From VMCP01 sp965655465 (GTDB lineage: Bacteria; Bacteroidota; Bacteroidia; NS11-12g; UBA955): DNA of 64,000 nt. The stretch lies in the NCBI GenBank assembly GCA_965655465.1, contig CBFHGY010000004.1:1-64000 (forward strand). The letters run 5' to 3'. Position numbers and translations under genes: made by a program. Numbering within the stretch: position 1 is the stretch's first letter; every line of letters starts with the position of its first letter. The notes beneath the pieces are model-generated. The model was given only the letters and a program-made list of their open reading frames with translations, did not search any database and was not told the DNA's origin. Shown one piece after another: positions 41,320-49,729 of the stretch.

Positions 41320-42713
41320 CAGTGTTCATTGACCAAGTTTCTCCGCGCATTCATTATATCCTGGAGGAATTTTTAAGCCGAAGATTGCAAAAACCGCTTA
41401 AAATATTCACAGATCCAGATGCGTATTCTGTTGATGATTCGAGAATAAAATTACAATATGCTGAATCACAACGGCTTGATTTACCCGGATTTTGGGTTTA
41501 TCGAGATGCCTTTATACTTGAGGATTCTGTAAATCCATATTTCGATCCCAGTGAAACAGAATTTCATCTTAGCGCTAAGGCTCAAGCCTATTTACAGAAC
41601 AAACTACGTGCTTTATCCATAGCTCAAAAAGAAATCAAACGAATCGAAGACGCCTATAGCAATCCCTTCCCTGCACTTTTTCCGGGGGATTCTCCTTTGG
41701 GCTTTGATTTTTTTTCCTTTGCCTTTTATTCTCTTAGTCGTTATGAGGAATACCAAAGCTTCCAAGCCGATGCTTATGGTCGTTTCGCGTATAAAGAATC
41801 GCTAGAATCGCAACGCGATTTCGATACAGCGCCGTTTGTAGATATTGCGTTTTTTCATGTTCTGAGCGCACTTAATCTGGAAGATCTTGTACCCCCAATG
41901 TTGATAAAACCTAGTGTCGACATCGATATCGCCTTCCAATATAAAGGTCGTTCATGGCGCAGGCAGTTGCTATCGGCTTTGTATTTCCCCAAAACTATTA
42001 TAGAAAGGTTTCGGGTATTTATGGGCCAAATAGAAGATCCTTTTGACCCAAGAATTACGGTACGATCTTTTATTCAAAACCTATCCAAGCCAGCAGCTGT
42101 TTTTTGGTTGGTTCCACGAAAAACCAAAGGGGTTAACAGGCAGGTTAAACGGAATTATCGACATTTCAAAGAATCGATCCGCGATTTAAATTCCATTTCT
42201 CAAAGTGGACTGCACCCATCATTCAGTCCGCACCCTTTGTACTCTTGGAAAAATGAAAAACAATGGCTTGAGAACCACCTAAAAAAACCGATCACACATA
42301 GCCGCCAACACTTTTTAAATCTGCGATTTCCAGATACCTACCAACACCTTTTATCTATTGGAATAGAACACGATTGGAGCATGGGATATGCGGAAATGGC
42401 AGGGTTTAGAGCTGGCACATCCTACGATTTCAATTGGTTTGACCTCTCTAAAAACACCGCTACCCAATTGGTGGTCCACCCCTTTTGCATCATGGATGTT
42501 ACTGCTAAAAACTATATGCACTTAAGTCCCAGTGCAGCTATCGATGCGGCTTTAGTTTTACAAGAAATGGTGTTTTTATTCGGGGGAAGTTTTACCTTTA
42601 TTGTACACAATGAATCCTTATCAAACCATGCCGGCTGGGAAAATTGGCGCGGAGTTTTTGAAAAATGGTCAGAATTTTTGCCGTATGAAAGTACAGATAA
42701 CACTCTTGGATAA
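41313..42713 (+). CDS. Polysaccharide deacetylase family protein (DUF7033-type)
   Basis: 466 residues. An N-terminal region of ~130 residues (FIDQVSPRIHYILEEFLS) precedes a deacetylase-like barrel. Family landmarks are FDFFSFAFYSLSRYEEYQ, LIKPSVDIDIAFQYKGRSWR (the DIDIA replacing the usual TxDxD), SGLHPSFSPHPL (metal His region), HFLNLRFPDTYQHLLSIGIE and DWSMGYAEMAGFRAGTSY. The conserved order matches proteins annotated as polysaccharide deacetylases in Bacteroidota, whose substrate is unknown. It diverges from the gmd operon, so both probably serve surface glycan modification. The start is uncertain (ATG 41313 or GTG 41322). Confidence 0.75.
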   Translation: MFAVFIDQVSPRIHYILEEFLSRRLQKPLKIFTDPDAYSVDDSRIKLQYAESQRLDLPGFWVYRDAFILEDSVNPYFDPSETEFHLSAKAQAYLQNKLRALSIAQKEIKRIEDAYSNPFPALFPGDSPLGFDFFSFAFYSLSRYEEYQSFQADAYGRFAYKESLESQRDFDTAPFVDIAFFHVLSALNLEDLVPPMLIKPSVDIDIAFQYKGRSWRRQLLSALYFPKTIIERFRVFMGQIEDPFDPRITVRSFIQNLSKPAAVFWLVPRKTKGVNRQVKRNYRHFKESIRDLNSISQSGLHPSFSPHPLYSWKNEKQWLENHLKKPITHSRQHFLNLRFPDTYQHLLSIGIEHDWSMGYAEMAGFRAGTSYDFNWFDLSKNTATQLVVHPFCIMDVTAKNYMHLSPSAAIDAALVLQEMVFLFGGSFTFIVHNESLSNHAGWENWRGVFEKWSEFLPYESTDNTLG

Positions 42714-42838
42714 GTATATAAACGGGCCCTTTTGGTTCCCTTTAGCAATAATAAACCGGCCTTCATGATGCCTTTTTACCTAAATCGGCACAAAACATAT
42801 GCAACTTCTATCCTCTTAAACAAAAATCTTTGCTTTAT

Positions 42839-42927
42839 TTGAAATACTTCGACACAAAAGTTATCGTTCCACTTCTCTTAAAAAACACCGGTAGCACCAT
42901 CTAAAATCACCATTGAAATACTTCGAC
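42839..42927 (+). repeat. 15-bp direct repeat duplicating the start of the FemAB-like gene
   Basis: TTGAAATACTTCGAC occurs at 42839-42853 and at 42913-42927, the second being the start of the gene. Translation from the first copy gives a 21-codon frame (KYFDTKVI against KYFDRKYI) that stops at 42904. It may be a decayed duplication of the gene start or a short upstream frame. Confidence 0.5.
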
Positions 42928-43770
42928 CGTAAATATATCGACCGACACAAGTGGAACACCTGCATTGAAAGCAGTGCCTTTTATGTACCGTATGCCCGCT
43001 TTGAATACCTAGAGGCTATCAGTCAAGGTTCTTGGGGGGCTTTAATAGAAAATGATTATACTGCCGTTTTTCCATTGGTTTATCGACGAAAATGGGGCAT
43101 TATTCCCTATATATATCAACCGTATTTCTGCCAGCAATTGGGTCTTTTTGGAAACCCACAACAGGATCTTCAAGCATTTATCCAAGCAATTCCTTGGTAT
43201 TTTATGCGGGTACATTTGAACATTAACAGTTCCTTTGGCGTTCCATTAGGAGCTCGAGAACTGCCCAATCTCGTAAAAAAACACCCCCATTCACCCAAAA
43301 CCGATTTTAACAAGGATGCTTTAAAGAATATCGCCCGACTACAAACACACGAAGTATTTTACACCCAAACCAAAGACATAGCCTTAGTTATGAAGGTATA
43401 TGCCGATGCTTGGGGTGAAAAAGCCGCACTAAAGTGGCCCAATGATTACAAAGCATTTGAATCGGCTTGTTTGTCTTTGCAAAGTGAAAATCTAATTTAT
43501 GCCTGTTTAGCGCATCGGAAGCAAGAATTACTTGGGGCTGCAATTTTTCTAATCGGTCGTAAGCGCTTGCACTATGTATGCGCGGCACCTACCGCCCGCG
43601 GCAGAGAAATTGGTATTATGCATGGAATTGTGTTACACGCTATGGAACATTTTCCAGATTGCGATTTGGATTTTGAAGGATCCCAAATTCCTTCTGTTGC
43701 CACTTTTTATAAAAAGTTTAACCCCATAAACGAAGCATATTACCGAATTGAACGAACTTTGTGGTTATGA
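42913..43770 (+). CDS. FemAB/GNAT-like acyltransferase
   Basis: 285 residues from a TTG; no ATG or GTG gives a better N-terminus. It resembles the GNAT/FemAB fold seen in peptidoglycan aminoacyl- or lipid-linked acyltransferases: SSAFYVPYARFEYLEAISQG, a DYTAVFPLVYRRKWG core, and a C-terminal LLGAAIFLIGRKRLHYVCAA then GIMHGIVLHAMEHFPDCDLD with DFEGSQIPSVATFYKKFNP. The family ends with this DFEGS pattern. The acceptor is unknown. It overlaps menA by 4 bp (ATGA), so it is coupled to menaquinone genes without an obvious functional link. Confidence 0.65.
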   Translation: MKYFDRKYIDRHKWNTCIESSAFYVPYARFEYLEAISQGSWGALIENDYTAVFPLVYRRKWGIIPYIYQPYFCQQLGLFGNPQQDLQAFIQAIPWYFMRVHLNINSSFGVPLGARELPNLVKKHPHSPKTDFNKDALKNIARLQTHEVFYTQTKDIALVMKVYADAWGEKAALKWPNDYKAFESACLSLQSENLIYACLAHRKQELLGAAIFLIGRKRLHYVCAAPTARGREIGIMHGIVLHAMEHFPDCDLDFEGSQIPSVATFYKKFNPINEAYYRIERTLWL

Positions 43771-44735
43771 CGAATCCCTGGGTTCAATCCGCACGTTTGC
43801 GCACCTTACCACTTGCCATTTCCACGGTACTATTAGGTAGTTCACTGGCGCTTTTACATGGTTCCCTGCATTGGGATTTATTTGGACTGGTACTTTTAAT
43901 AGCCGTAGGCTTGCAAGTACTTTCCAATTATGCCAATGATTACGGCGATTTTATGAAAGGCACCGATCAAAAGGCCGCTAGAAAAGACCGCATGTTAAGC
44001 GCAGAATTGATACAACCCGAGAGCATGAAACGCGCAATAATCTGGCTTTCTGGCCTTCTATTGGGTCTTGGCATATTTACCCTGCTTTACACCTACCGCA
44101 CTTATAGCATTTCCCCAGGTTCACTTTGGTTTTTATTTGCTTTGGGAATTTTGGCCATCGCCGCTGCTGTTTTTTATACTGTAGGCAAAAAGGCATACGG
44201 ATACTCTGGCTTTGGAGACCTTTCGGTATTGTTATTTTTCGGTTTTATCCCCGTGGTGGGTATAACCTTGTTAATGGGAGTACGCCCAGAAATGCATATT
44301 TGGTTAGGGGGATTAGGTTCAGGACTCTTATCTACAGCCGTTTTAAACATCAACAATTATCGCGATTTGAACAGCGATAAGAAGAATGGAAAACACACGT
44401 TGGCTACCAAAATCGGGCCTAAAGCCACCTTGCAATATCAGCGATTTTTACTTCTTTTAGGATTTACAGGGGTGTTCCTTTCATTCGGAATTTACTTATA
44501 CCAACTGTTAAGCATAAGTGGTGCAAATTATTATATAGAAATGTTTTTACTTTTCGGCGTTTTTTCTCCATCTGCGGTTTATCTGTCGCGATACTATTCT
44601 GAAATGAGGGAATTAAAGCCGGGTGATCGTGAAGGTTTAAATCTTCAATTAAAGCGCGTTTCCCTGACCGTATTACTGTTGTGTGCGGTTCATTTTGGAC
44701 TTTCTCTATACCTTAGTTCCGTGCTCGGTTTTTAG
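43767..44735 (+). CDS. menA: 1,4-dihydroxy-2-naphthoate polyprenyltransferase
   Basis: 322 residues from the ATG at 43767, whose ATGA overlaps the upstream stop; a GTG two codons earlier is less likely. MenA prenylates DHNA in the inner membrane to give demethylmenaquinone. Features: ARLRTLPLAISTVLLGSSLA, the first Asp motif NYANDYGDFMKGTDQ, then AYGYSGFGDLSVLLFFGFIP and the second Asp motif NINNYRDLNSDKKNGKHTLA. About nine membrane segments. It is followed 3 bp later by menC. Confidence 0.95.
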   Translation: MTNPWVQSARLRTLPLAISTVLLGSSLALLHGSLHWDLFGLVLLIAVGLQVLSNYANDYGDFMKGTDQKAARKDRMLSAELIQPESMKRAIIWLSGLLLGLGIFTLLYTYRTYSISPGSLWFLFALGILAIAAAVFYTVGKKAYGYSGFGDLSVLLFFGFIPVVGITLLMGVRPEMHIWLGGLGSGLLSTAVLNINNYRDLNSDKKNGKHTLATKIGPKATLQYQRFLLLLGFTGVFLSFGIYLYQLLSISGANYYIEMFLLFGVFSPSAVYLSRYYSEMRELKPGDREGLNLQLKRVSLTVLLLCAVHFGLSLYLSSVLGF

Positions 44736-44738
44736 TGT

Positions 44739-45746
44739 ATGATACTCCTGTCAAGCATCCACAAACTGCAATTTATAAAACCCGCAAAAACATCCCGTGG
44801 TTCTTATCAGGAAAAGGAAGTATGGGTCCTTTCCTTAGAATCTAATGGAATGGTACTGGAGGCTGAGGCCGCTCCCTTAAGTGACCTTAGTACCGATGGC
44901 AAAGAAAACTTAGATTTGTTGATAAGGCCGTTCATAGGATTAGATTATTCATTAAAAGAGCTTTACGAATTGTTGGAATTTTGCGAGCCCTATCCGAGCT
45001 TGCGTTTTGCGGTTTATGCTTTGATTCAAAAAGCAACTAAACGCCAAACTGTTTGGGTGGATTCTCCATTTACGCGGTCGGAAAAAGGTCTTGAAATCAA
45101 TGGCTTGGTTTGGATGAATGATATCGAATCTATGGAACAGGAGGCCGAATCAAAAATAGAAGCCGGTTTCACGTGTATCAAATTCAAAGTAGGCGCCTTA
45201 GACTTCGATGCTGAATGTCGCATGCTGGAACGGTTTCGTAGAAAACACGACAAATCCAAAATTGAAATTCGATTGGATGCCAATGGTGCCTTCCCTCAAG
45301 ATTTAGCTGTAGAAATGTTGAAAGATCTTTCCCGCTTTGATGTACATTCCATAGAACAACCCATTGCCACAGGTAATTGGGATGATATGGGACGTTTATG
45401 TCGAGACGGAGCCATAGATATCGCTCTCGATGAGGAGCTTATTGGCATTACACCTGGGCAATACTCCCAATTATTGAAAGAAATAAAACCCCAATACCTC
45501 ATTTTAAAACCCACGCTTATCGGTGGATTTGATCGGTGCGATCTATGGATTAAGGAAGCAGAAAAACACAAAACTCAATGGTGGAGCACCTCGGCTCTAG
45601 AGGGTAATATTGGTCTTTTCGACATTGCTCAATGGGTTTCTGCCTATGATCTAAATTTACCACAAGGTCTGGGTACGGGTTCTTTGTTTGTGAAAAATTT
45701 CCCTCAAAATACCTTCGTTAAAAACGGAATTTTACACCGTTTATAG
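44739..45746 (+). CDS. menC: o-Succinylbenzoate synthase
   Basis: 335 residues, enolase superfamily, dehydrates SHCHC to o-succinylbenzoate in menaquinone synthesis. Catalytic Lys in TCIKFKVGALDF; metal ligands Asp, Glu and Asp in IRLDANGAF, HSIEQPIATG and IALDEELIG; second Lys in YLILKPTLIGGFDR. The C-terminal SALEGNIGLFDIAQW is typical. It pairs with menA. Other men genes are not in the window. Confidence 0.94.
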   Translation: MILLSSIHKLQFIKPAKTSRGSYQEKEVWVLSLESNGMVLEAEAAPLSDLSTDGKENLDLLIRPFIGLDYSLKELYELLEFCEPYPSLRFAVYALIQKATKRQTVWVDSPFTRSEKGLEINGLVWMNDIESMEQEAESKIEAGFTCIKFKVGALDFDAECRMLERFRRKHDKSKIEIRLDANGAFPQDLAVEMLKDLSRFDVHSIEQPIATGNWDDMGRLCRDGAIDIALDEELIGITPGQYSQLLKEIKPQYLILKPTLIGGFDRCDLWIKEAEKHKTQWWSTSALEGNIGLFDIAQWVSAYDLNLPQGLGTGSLFVKNFPQNTFVKNGILHRL

Positions 45747-45803
45747 TTCAAAATATCACCAATATTCATTTTCAATTTCTTTATTTTCCCCAAAAATTTA
45801 CAA

Positions 45804-47168
45804 ATGAGCGTGTTTCCCCAAAAATTCATACAACAACTTCAGGTTTTGTTTTCCGAGAAGGAATCCCTCGCTTTATTAGAATCTCTTGAACAACCCGCAC
45901 CTATATCGGTACGTTTAAACCCTTATTTCAAAGGACATTTGAGCGTTCCACATGAAAAAATTCCCCAATCCGAAAATGCCTATTTTCTGAACGAAAGGCC
46001 TTTGTTTACTGCAGATCCGGCATTTCACGCAGGTGCCTACTATCCACAGGAAGCAAATTCGATGTGGATTGGTGCTGTTTTTGGTTTTTTGCGCAAAGGT
46101 TATTTTGAAGAAAGCGAAGGGTTGGCTGTTTTAGACCTCTGCGCGGCTCCTGGAGGCAAAACAACGGACATATCTTCTAGATTGTTGTCTCAAGACATTT
46201 TAGTAGCCAACGAGGTGATTTCTGCGCGAAACGCTATTTTGTTTGAAAATGTGTGTAAATGGGGACTTGCGAACACCGTAATTACCAAAGCAGACGCGCA
46301 AAAGTTTGGTCAAAAAGGTCCTGTTTTCGATATGGTATTTTGCGATGCACCCTGTTCTGGAGAGGGAATGTTCCGTAAAGACAATATTGCTATCCAGGAA
46401 TGGTCTGAAGACAATGTAAGTCTCTGCACACAAAGACAACAACGAATAGTATATGATGTTTGGGATGCATTGAAACCAGGTGGTTTTATGATTTATAGCA
46501 CCTGTACTTTCAATCGCAATGAAAACGAAGACAATGTTTTGCGTATTTGTGAGGAAAAAGGTGCGGAAATCATTCCTTTTGAACATCCCGCAAAGTCCAA
46601 TTTATATGAATTGGAGCAGAACATGTATCGCTGTTTACCTCATTTATCCAAAGGAGAGGGACTGTTTTTTTGCATTTTGCGCAAACCTCAAGAATCCGAA
46701 AAACCCGAAGGACGGGAAATTTCCCCCAGAAACTCAAAAAACAAGAAACTTCCCTTAAAATCGCGATACCCCGGATTTACGTGTATCGAAAAGGGTAACG
46801 AAACCTATCTTCTGGCTGGTGAACGGGATCTGAATTTTATTCAGAACCTTCCTGGAATCGTGCACCCAGGGGTTCCCTTAGGAAGTTTTTTTAACGAAAA
46901 ATGGAAACCTCATCCCGCTGTTGCGCTCATTAAAAATGCTGAATTTGGTTTGCCAGAAGTAGAATTAAGCGATACGGCCGCGATGCAATTCTTGAAAAGA
47001 GAATTTATTCCACTCAAGCCAAAGGCTTTAGGGGCCGTGATTGTTTGTTGGAATGGACACCGTATAGGCACTGCAAATGCCGTTAAAAACGGCTTAAACA
47101 ACCTTCTTCCGATGGAATGGCGGGTTCGTGGTGATTTTACTGCACATAGCATTGTGGAGCAGAAGTAA
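45804..47168 (+). CDS. RsmF/NOL1-NOP2-Sun family rRNA cytosine-C5 methyltransferase
   Basis: 454 residues, SAM-dependent. SAM loop VLDLCAAPGGKTTDIS, then the first catalytic Cys in FCDAPCSGEGMFRKD and the second in MIYSTCTFNRNENED. A C-terminal PUA-like RNA-binding region begins around residue 330 (RYPGFTCIEKGNETYLLAG). This architecture matches RsmF (YebU), which modifies 16S rRNA; the exact base here is unknown. It stands 57 bp after menC with no clear promoter, and 33 bp before the M16 pair. Confidence 0.9.
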   Translation: MSVFPQKFIQQLQVLFSEKESLALLESLEQPAPISVRLNPYFKGHLSVPHEKIPQSENAYFLNERPLFTADPAFHAGAYYPQEANSMWIGAVFGFLRKGYFEESEGLAVLDLCAAPGGKTTDISSRLLSQDILVANEVISARNAILFENVCKWGLANTVITKADAQKFGQKGPVFDMVFCDAPCSGEGMFRKDNIAIQEWSEDNVSLCTQRQQRIVYDVWDALKPGGFMIYSTCTFNRNENEDNVLRICEEKGAEIIPFEHPAKSNLYELEQNMYRCLPHLSKGEGLFFCILRKPQESEKPEGREISPRNSKNKKLPLKSRYPGFTCIEKGNETYLLAGERDLNFIQNLPGIVHPGVPLGSFFNEKWKPHPAVALIKNAEFGLPEVELSDTAAMQFLKREFIPLKPKALGAVIVCWNGHRIGTANAVKNGLNNLLPMEWRVRGDFTAHSIVEQK

Positions 47169-47189
47169 AAACGAAGTGCCTGCTTAGGG

Positions 47190-47197
47190 TATCTTTG
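47190..47197 (+). promoter_or_regulatory. Putative -7 element of the M16 peptidase operon
   Basis: TATCTTTG matches TAnnTTTG exactly and is followed by TATC and then GTG, the same TATC-GTG layout as purS. Confidence 0.6.
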
Positions 47198-47201
47198 TAT
47201 C

Positions 47202-48440
47202 GTGATTGACTTTAATCGATTTGAATTGGCCAATGGTTTGCGCGTAATTCACCATTACGATCCTTCGGTATCGACGGTTGTTTTAAACACTTTGTATAAT
47301 GTTGGCGCACGAGATGAATCGCCTGAAAGAACCGGTTTTGCGCATTTATTTGAACACTTAATGTTTGCAGGAAGCCAGCATGTTGCTTCTTTTGATAAAG
47401 AAATCGAACAAGCGGGGGGACAAAACAACGCATTTACCAACAACGAATTCACGAATTATTATATCAGCGTGCCCGCCGAAAATATCGAAACTGCGTTTTG
47501 GTTAGAAAGCGATCGAATGTTGGCATTAAACATCAATGAAAATTCTTTGGATGTTCAAAAAGGAGTGGTTATTGAAGAGTTTAAACAACGTTGTTTCAAT
47601 GCCCCTTTTGGGATGCTATGGCATCATGTACGCGACATGTTGTACAAAGAAAGTTCTTACCGCTGGCCGACTATTGGACTAACCTTTGACCATATCAGCG
47701 AGGCACAACTAACCGACGTAAGTGACTTTTATAAAAGATTTTACACGCCTCAAAATGCAGTTTTATCGATAGTGGGAAGTGTTGAACTCGAGGAGTGTAA
47801 AACATTGGTCGAAAAATGGTTTGGCGATATTCCTGCTTCAGGGGAAGCCAATTCAAACCAATACCCAAGCGAAAGCGATTGGAAACCTTCACGCCGAGTT
47901 GAAGAAGACTTGTCTCCCAATCCGGTAGTTTTTTTGGTTTGGAAAGGTCCTAATATCCAAGAAAAGGGTTCTCTTGAATTGGAAATTTTTGCTGATGTAT
48001 TAGGAGGTAGTGAGGTTTCCGATTTGTACGAAATCCTGGTAAAGCAAGAGGGTTTATGCAATGCAGCGGAATGTTTTTATATGCGTGGTATTGGAGAGGG
48101 TTTATTTATGGCTTATGGTATTTTGAACGAAGGTGTTTCACATGAAATCGTGGAAAATCGATTATTTGAAATCCTAGAAAATGCTTTCGATGCAAGCGAT
48201 TCTTATGCCTTTGAAAGTGCTAAGAATAAAATGTATACGCAATTATTGTTTGATCCGATTAACCCAATGAGTCGCGCACAAAAACTGGCATTTTGGGAAC
48301 ATTTGGGCAAACCAGAAATGATTAATAATGAAGTGGAGTTAATAAAAAATGTTACCCTTTCTGACACATTAGCTGTTGCAAAAAACTGTTTTTCACGTGA
48401 AAACGCTTCTGTTTTATATTACAATCCTAAAAACGCATGA
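47202..48440 (+). CDS. M16 family zinc peptidase, catalytic subunit
   Basis: 412 residues from a GTG fixed by a -7 box four bases before. The inverted zinc motif HxxEH is present in GFAHLFEHLMFAGS, with the downstream Glu in DVQKGVVIEEFKQ. It has no obvious signal peptide, so cytoplasmic or periplasmic placement is unsure. It overlaps the next M16 gene by 4 bp (ATGA). The pair resembles the heterodimeric M16B peptidases, where one subunit is active and the other binds substrate. Confidence 0.92.
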   Translation: MIDFNRFELANGLRVIHHYDPSVSTVVLNTLYNVGARDESPERTGFAHLFEHLMFAGSQHVASFDKEIEQAGGQNNAFTNNEFTNYYISVPAENIETAFWLESDRMLALNINENSLDVQKGVVIEEFKQRCFNAPFGMLWHHVRDMLYKESSYRWPTIGLTFDHISEAQLTDVSDFYKRFYTPQNAVLSIVGSVELEECKTLVEKWFGDIPASGEANSNQYPSESDWKPSRRVEEDLSPNPVVFLVWKGPNIQEKGSLELEIFADVLGGSEVSDLYEILVKQEGLCNAAECFYMRGIGEGLFMAYGILNEGVSHEIVENRLFEILENAFDASDSYAFESAKNKMYTQLLFDPINPMSRAQKLAFWEHLGKPEMINNEVELIKNVTLSDTLAVAKNCFSRENASVLYYNPKNA

Positions 48441-49717
48441 GTATAAGAGAAAACGCACCTGAAGTGCGTAACATATCCGGATTTAAGGTCCCCGAAATTC
48501 GTTTAGAAACGAGTGCCGCTGGAACCTCCTATTATTATGAAGAAACCCCAGGAATCGGTGCTGCTTCTGTTTTTTGGCTTATCCCAGTAACCAAGCAAGT
48601 CCAACACAAAGCTTATCAAGCACTTGCCGCTGTGGAAATGTTATTATCGGGAGGGGATGGAAAAAGCGAGAAAGAAATTTTGCAGTTTATTGAACACCTA
48701 GGCGCTTCGGTAGGTAACGATAGCGAACAACTATATGCGCGTATTCATTTCCGTTGTGCTAAAAATGCCGTTGAACCTGTTTTTAAATGGCTCTTGCATC
48801 ACGTTGAACACGCAGAGTATCCCCAAGAAGAGCTAGACCGTTATGCATTGGTAAAGAAGGCATCTATTGAAAGACGTATGCAAACCCCGGGTTATTGGTC
48901 TGATCGCAAAGCAAAAGAACTTCTTTACAAAGATCTTCCTTGGGTGGGAACTTTTGGCAATTTGGATGATTTTGATGCCCTTTCTCGTCTTGATTTACAA
49001 TCCTTTCACCAAGAATATATAAAAAATAGTTCGGGTGTATTGTTCTTCTCTGGAGATATTGATTTGCAACAAAAAGATGGTTTGATCGCTGTTTGGGAAT
49101 CCTATAACCGACCCAATTTTATTTGGGAGGTTAAAGAAGAATCGCTTACCCCTGCAGTTTTTGAAGAAACTCACAGTCATTCCGTTAAAAACACAACACA
49201 GGTGAGTTTAAAGATGATGAAACATATTGGTTACTTGGAAGAACACAAAACACACCAATATACGTTGCTCAACATGATACTAGGTGGCTATTTTGGTTCT
49301 CGTTTGATGCAAGAATTAAGGGAGAAACAAGGTCTTACTTATGGTATTAGTTCTTATTTTAATCCCTTATGGAAGGGCAGAAGTTGGAACATCTCTGGAG
49401 AGATGAATAGTGCCAATACTCAAAAAGCCTTAGATGCGATCTTTTTAATTATGAAAGAATTGCAACAAAGTCCCATTGGTCAAGACGAACTTGATAGAGC
49501 CAAAAAATATTATGCCGGAATGTTCCGATCTGGCTTTGATGGACCCTTTGCTGGGGCAACGAAAGCACTGCAAACCCTTGTCCGTAATTACAGCGGTACC
49601 TATTACGCGGATACCTTAGAACATATTTGGTCTGTCAATTCTGATTCACTTTTACAATTGGCACAAAATGAATTGAATACAAATACGTTTGTAAAGGTAG
49701 TCAGCGGCGACGTTTAG
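48437..49717 (+). CDS. M16 family peptidase-like, non-catalytic subunit
   Basis: 426 residues. It keeps the M16 fold, and the C-terminal substrate-binding RELREKQGLTYGISSYFNPL with Arg and Tyr is intact, but the HxxEH site is replaced (MLLSGGDGKSEKEILQF). It is therefore expected to be a non-catalytic partner of the upstream subunit. It overlaps that gene by 4 bp and is followed 12 bp later by a T9SS cargo gene. Confidence 0.9.
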   Translation: MSIRENAPEVRNISGFKVPEIRLETSAAGTSYYYEETPGIGAASVFWLIPVTKQVQHKAYQALAAVEMLLSGGDGKSEKEILQFIEHLGASVGNDSEQLYARIHFRCAKNAVEPVFKWLLHHVEHAEYPQEELDRYALVKKASIERRMQTPGYWSDRKAKELLYKDLPWVGTFGNLDDFDALSRLDLQSFHQEYIKNSSGVLFFSGDIDLQQKDGLIAVWESYNRPNFIWEVKEESLTPAVFEETHSHSVKNTTQVSLKMMKHIGYLEEHKTHQYTLLNMILGGYFGSRLMQELREKQGLTYGISSYFNPLWKGRSWNISGEMNSANTQKALDAIFLIMKELQQSPIGQDELDRAKKYYAGMFRSGFDGPFAGATKALQTLVRNYSGTYYADTLEHIWSVNSDSLLQLAQNELNTNTFVKVVSGDV

Positions 49718-49729
49718 GGCTTTACATCC

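Noticed and set aside
48437..49717. M16 pseudogene because HxxEH is missing
   Set aside because: The frame is intact and the substrate-binding Arg/Tyr region is conserved; an inactive partner subunit is the normal state.
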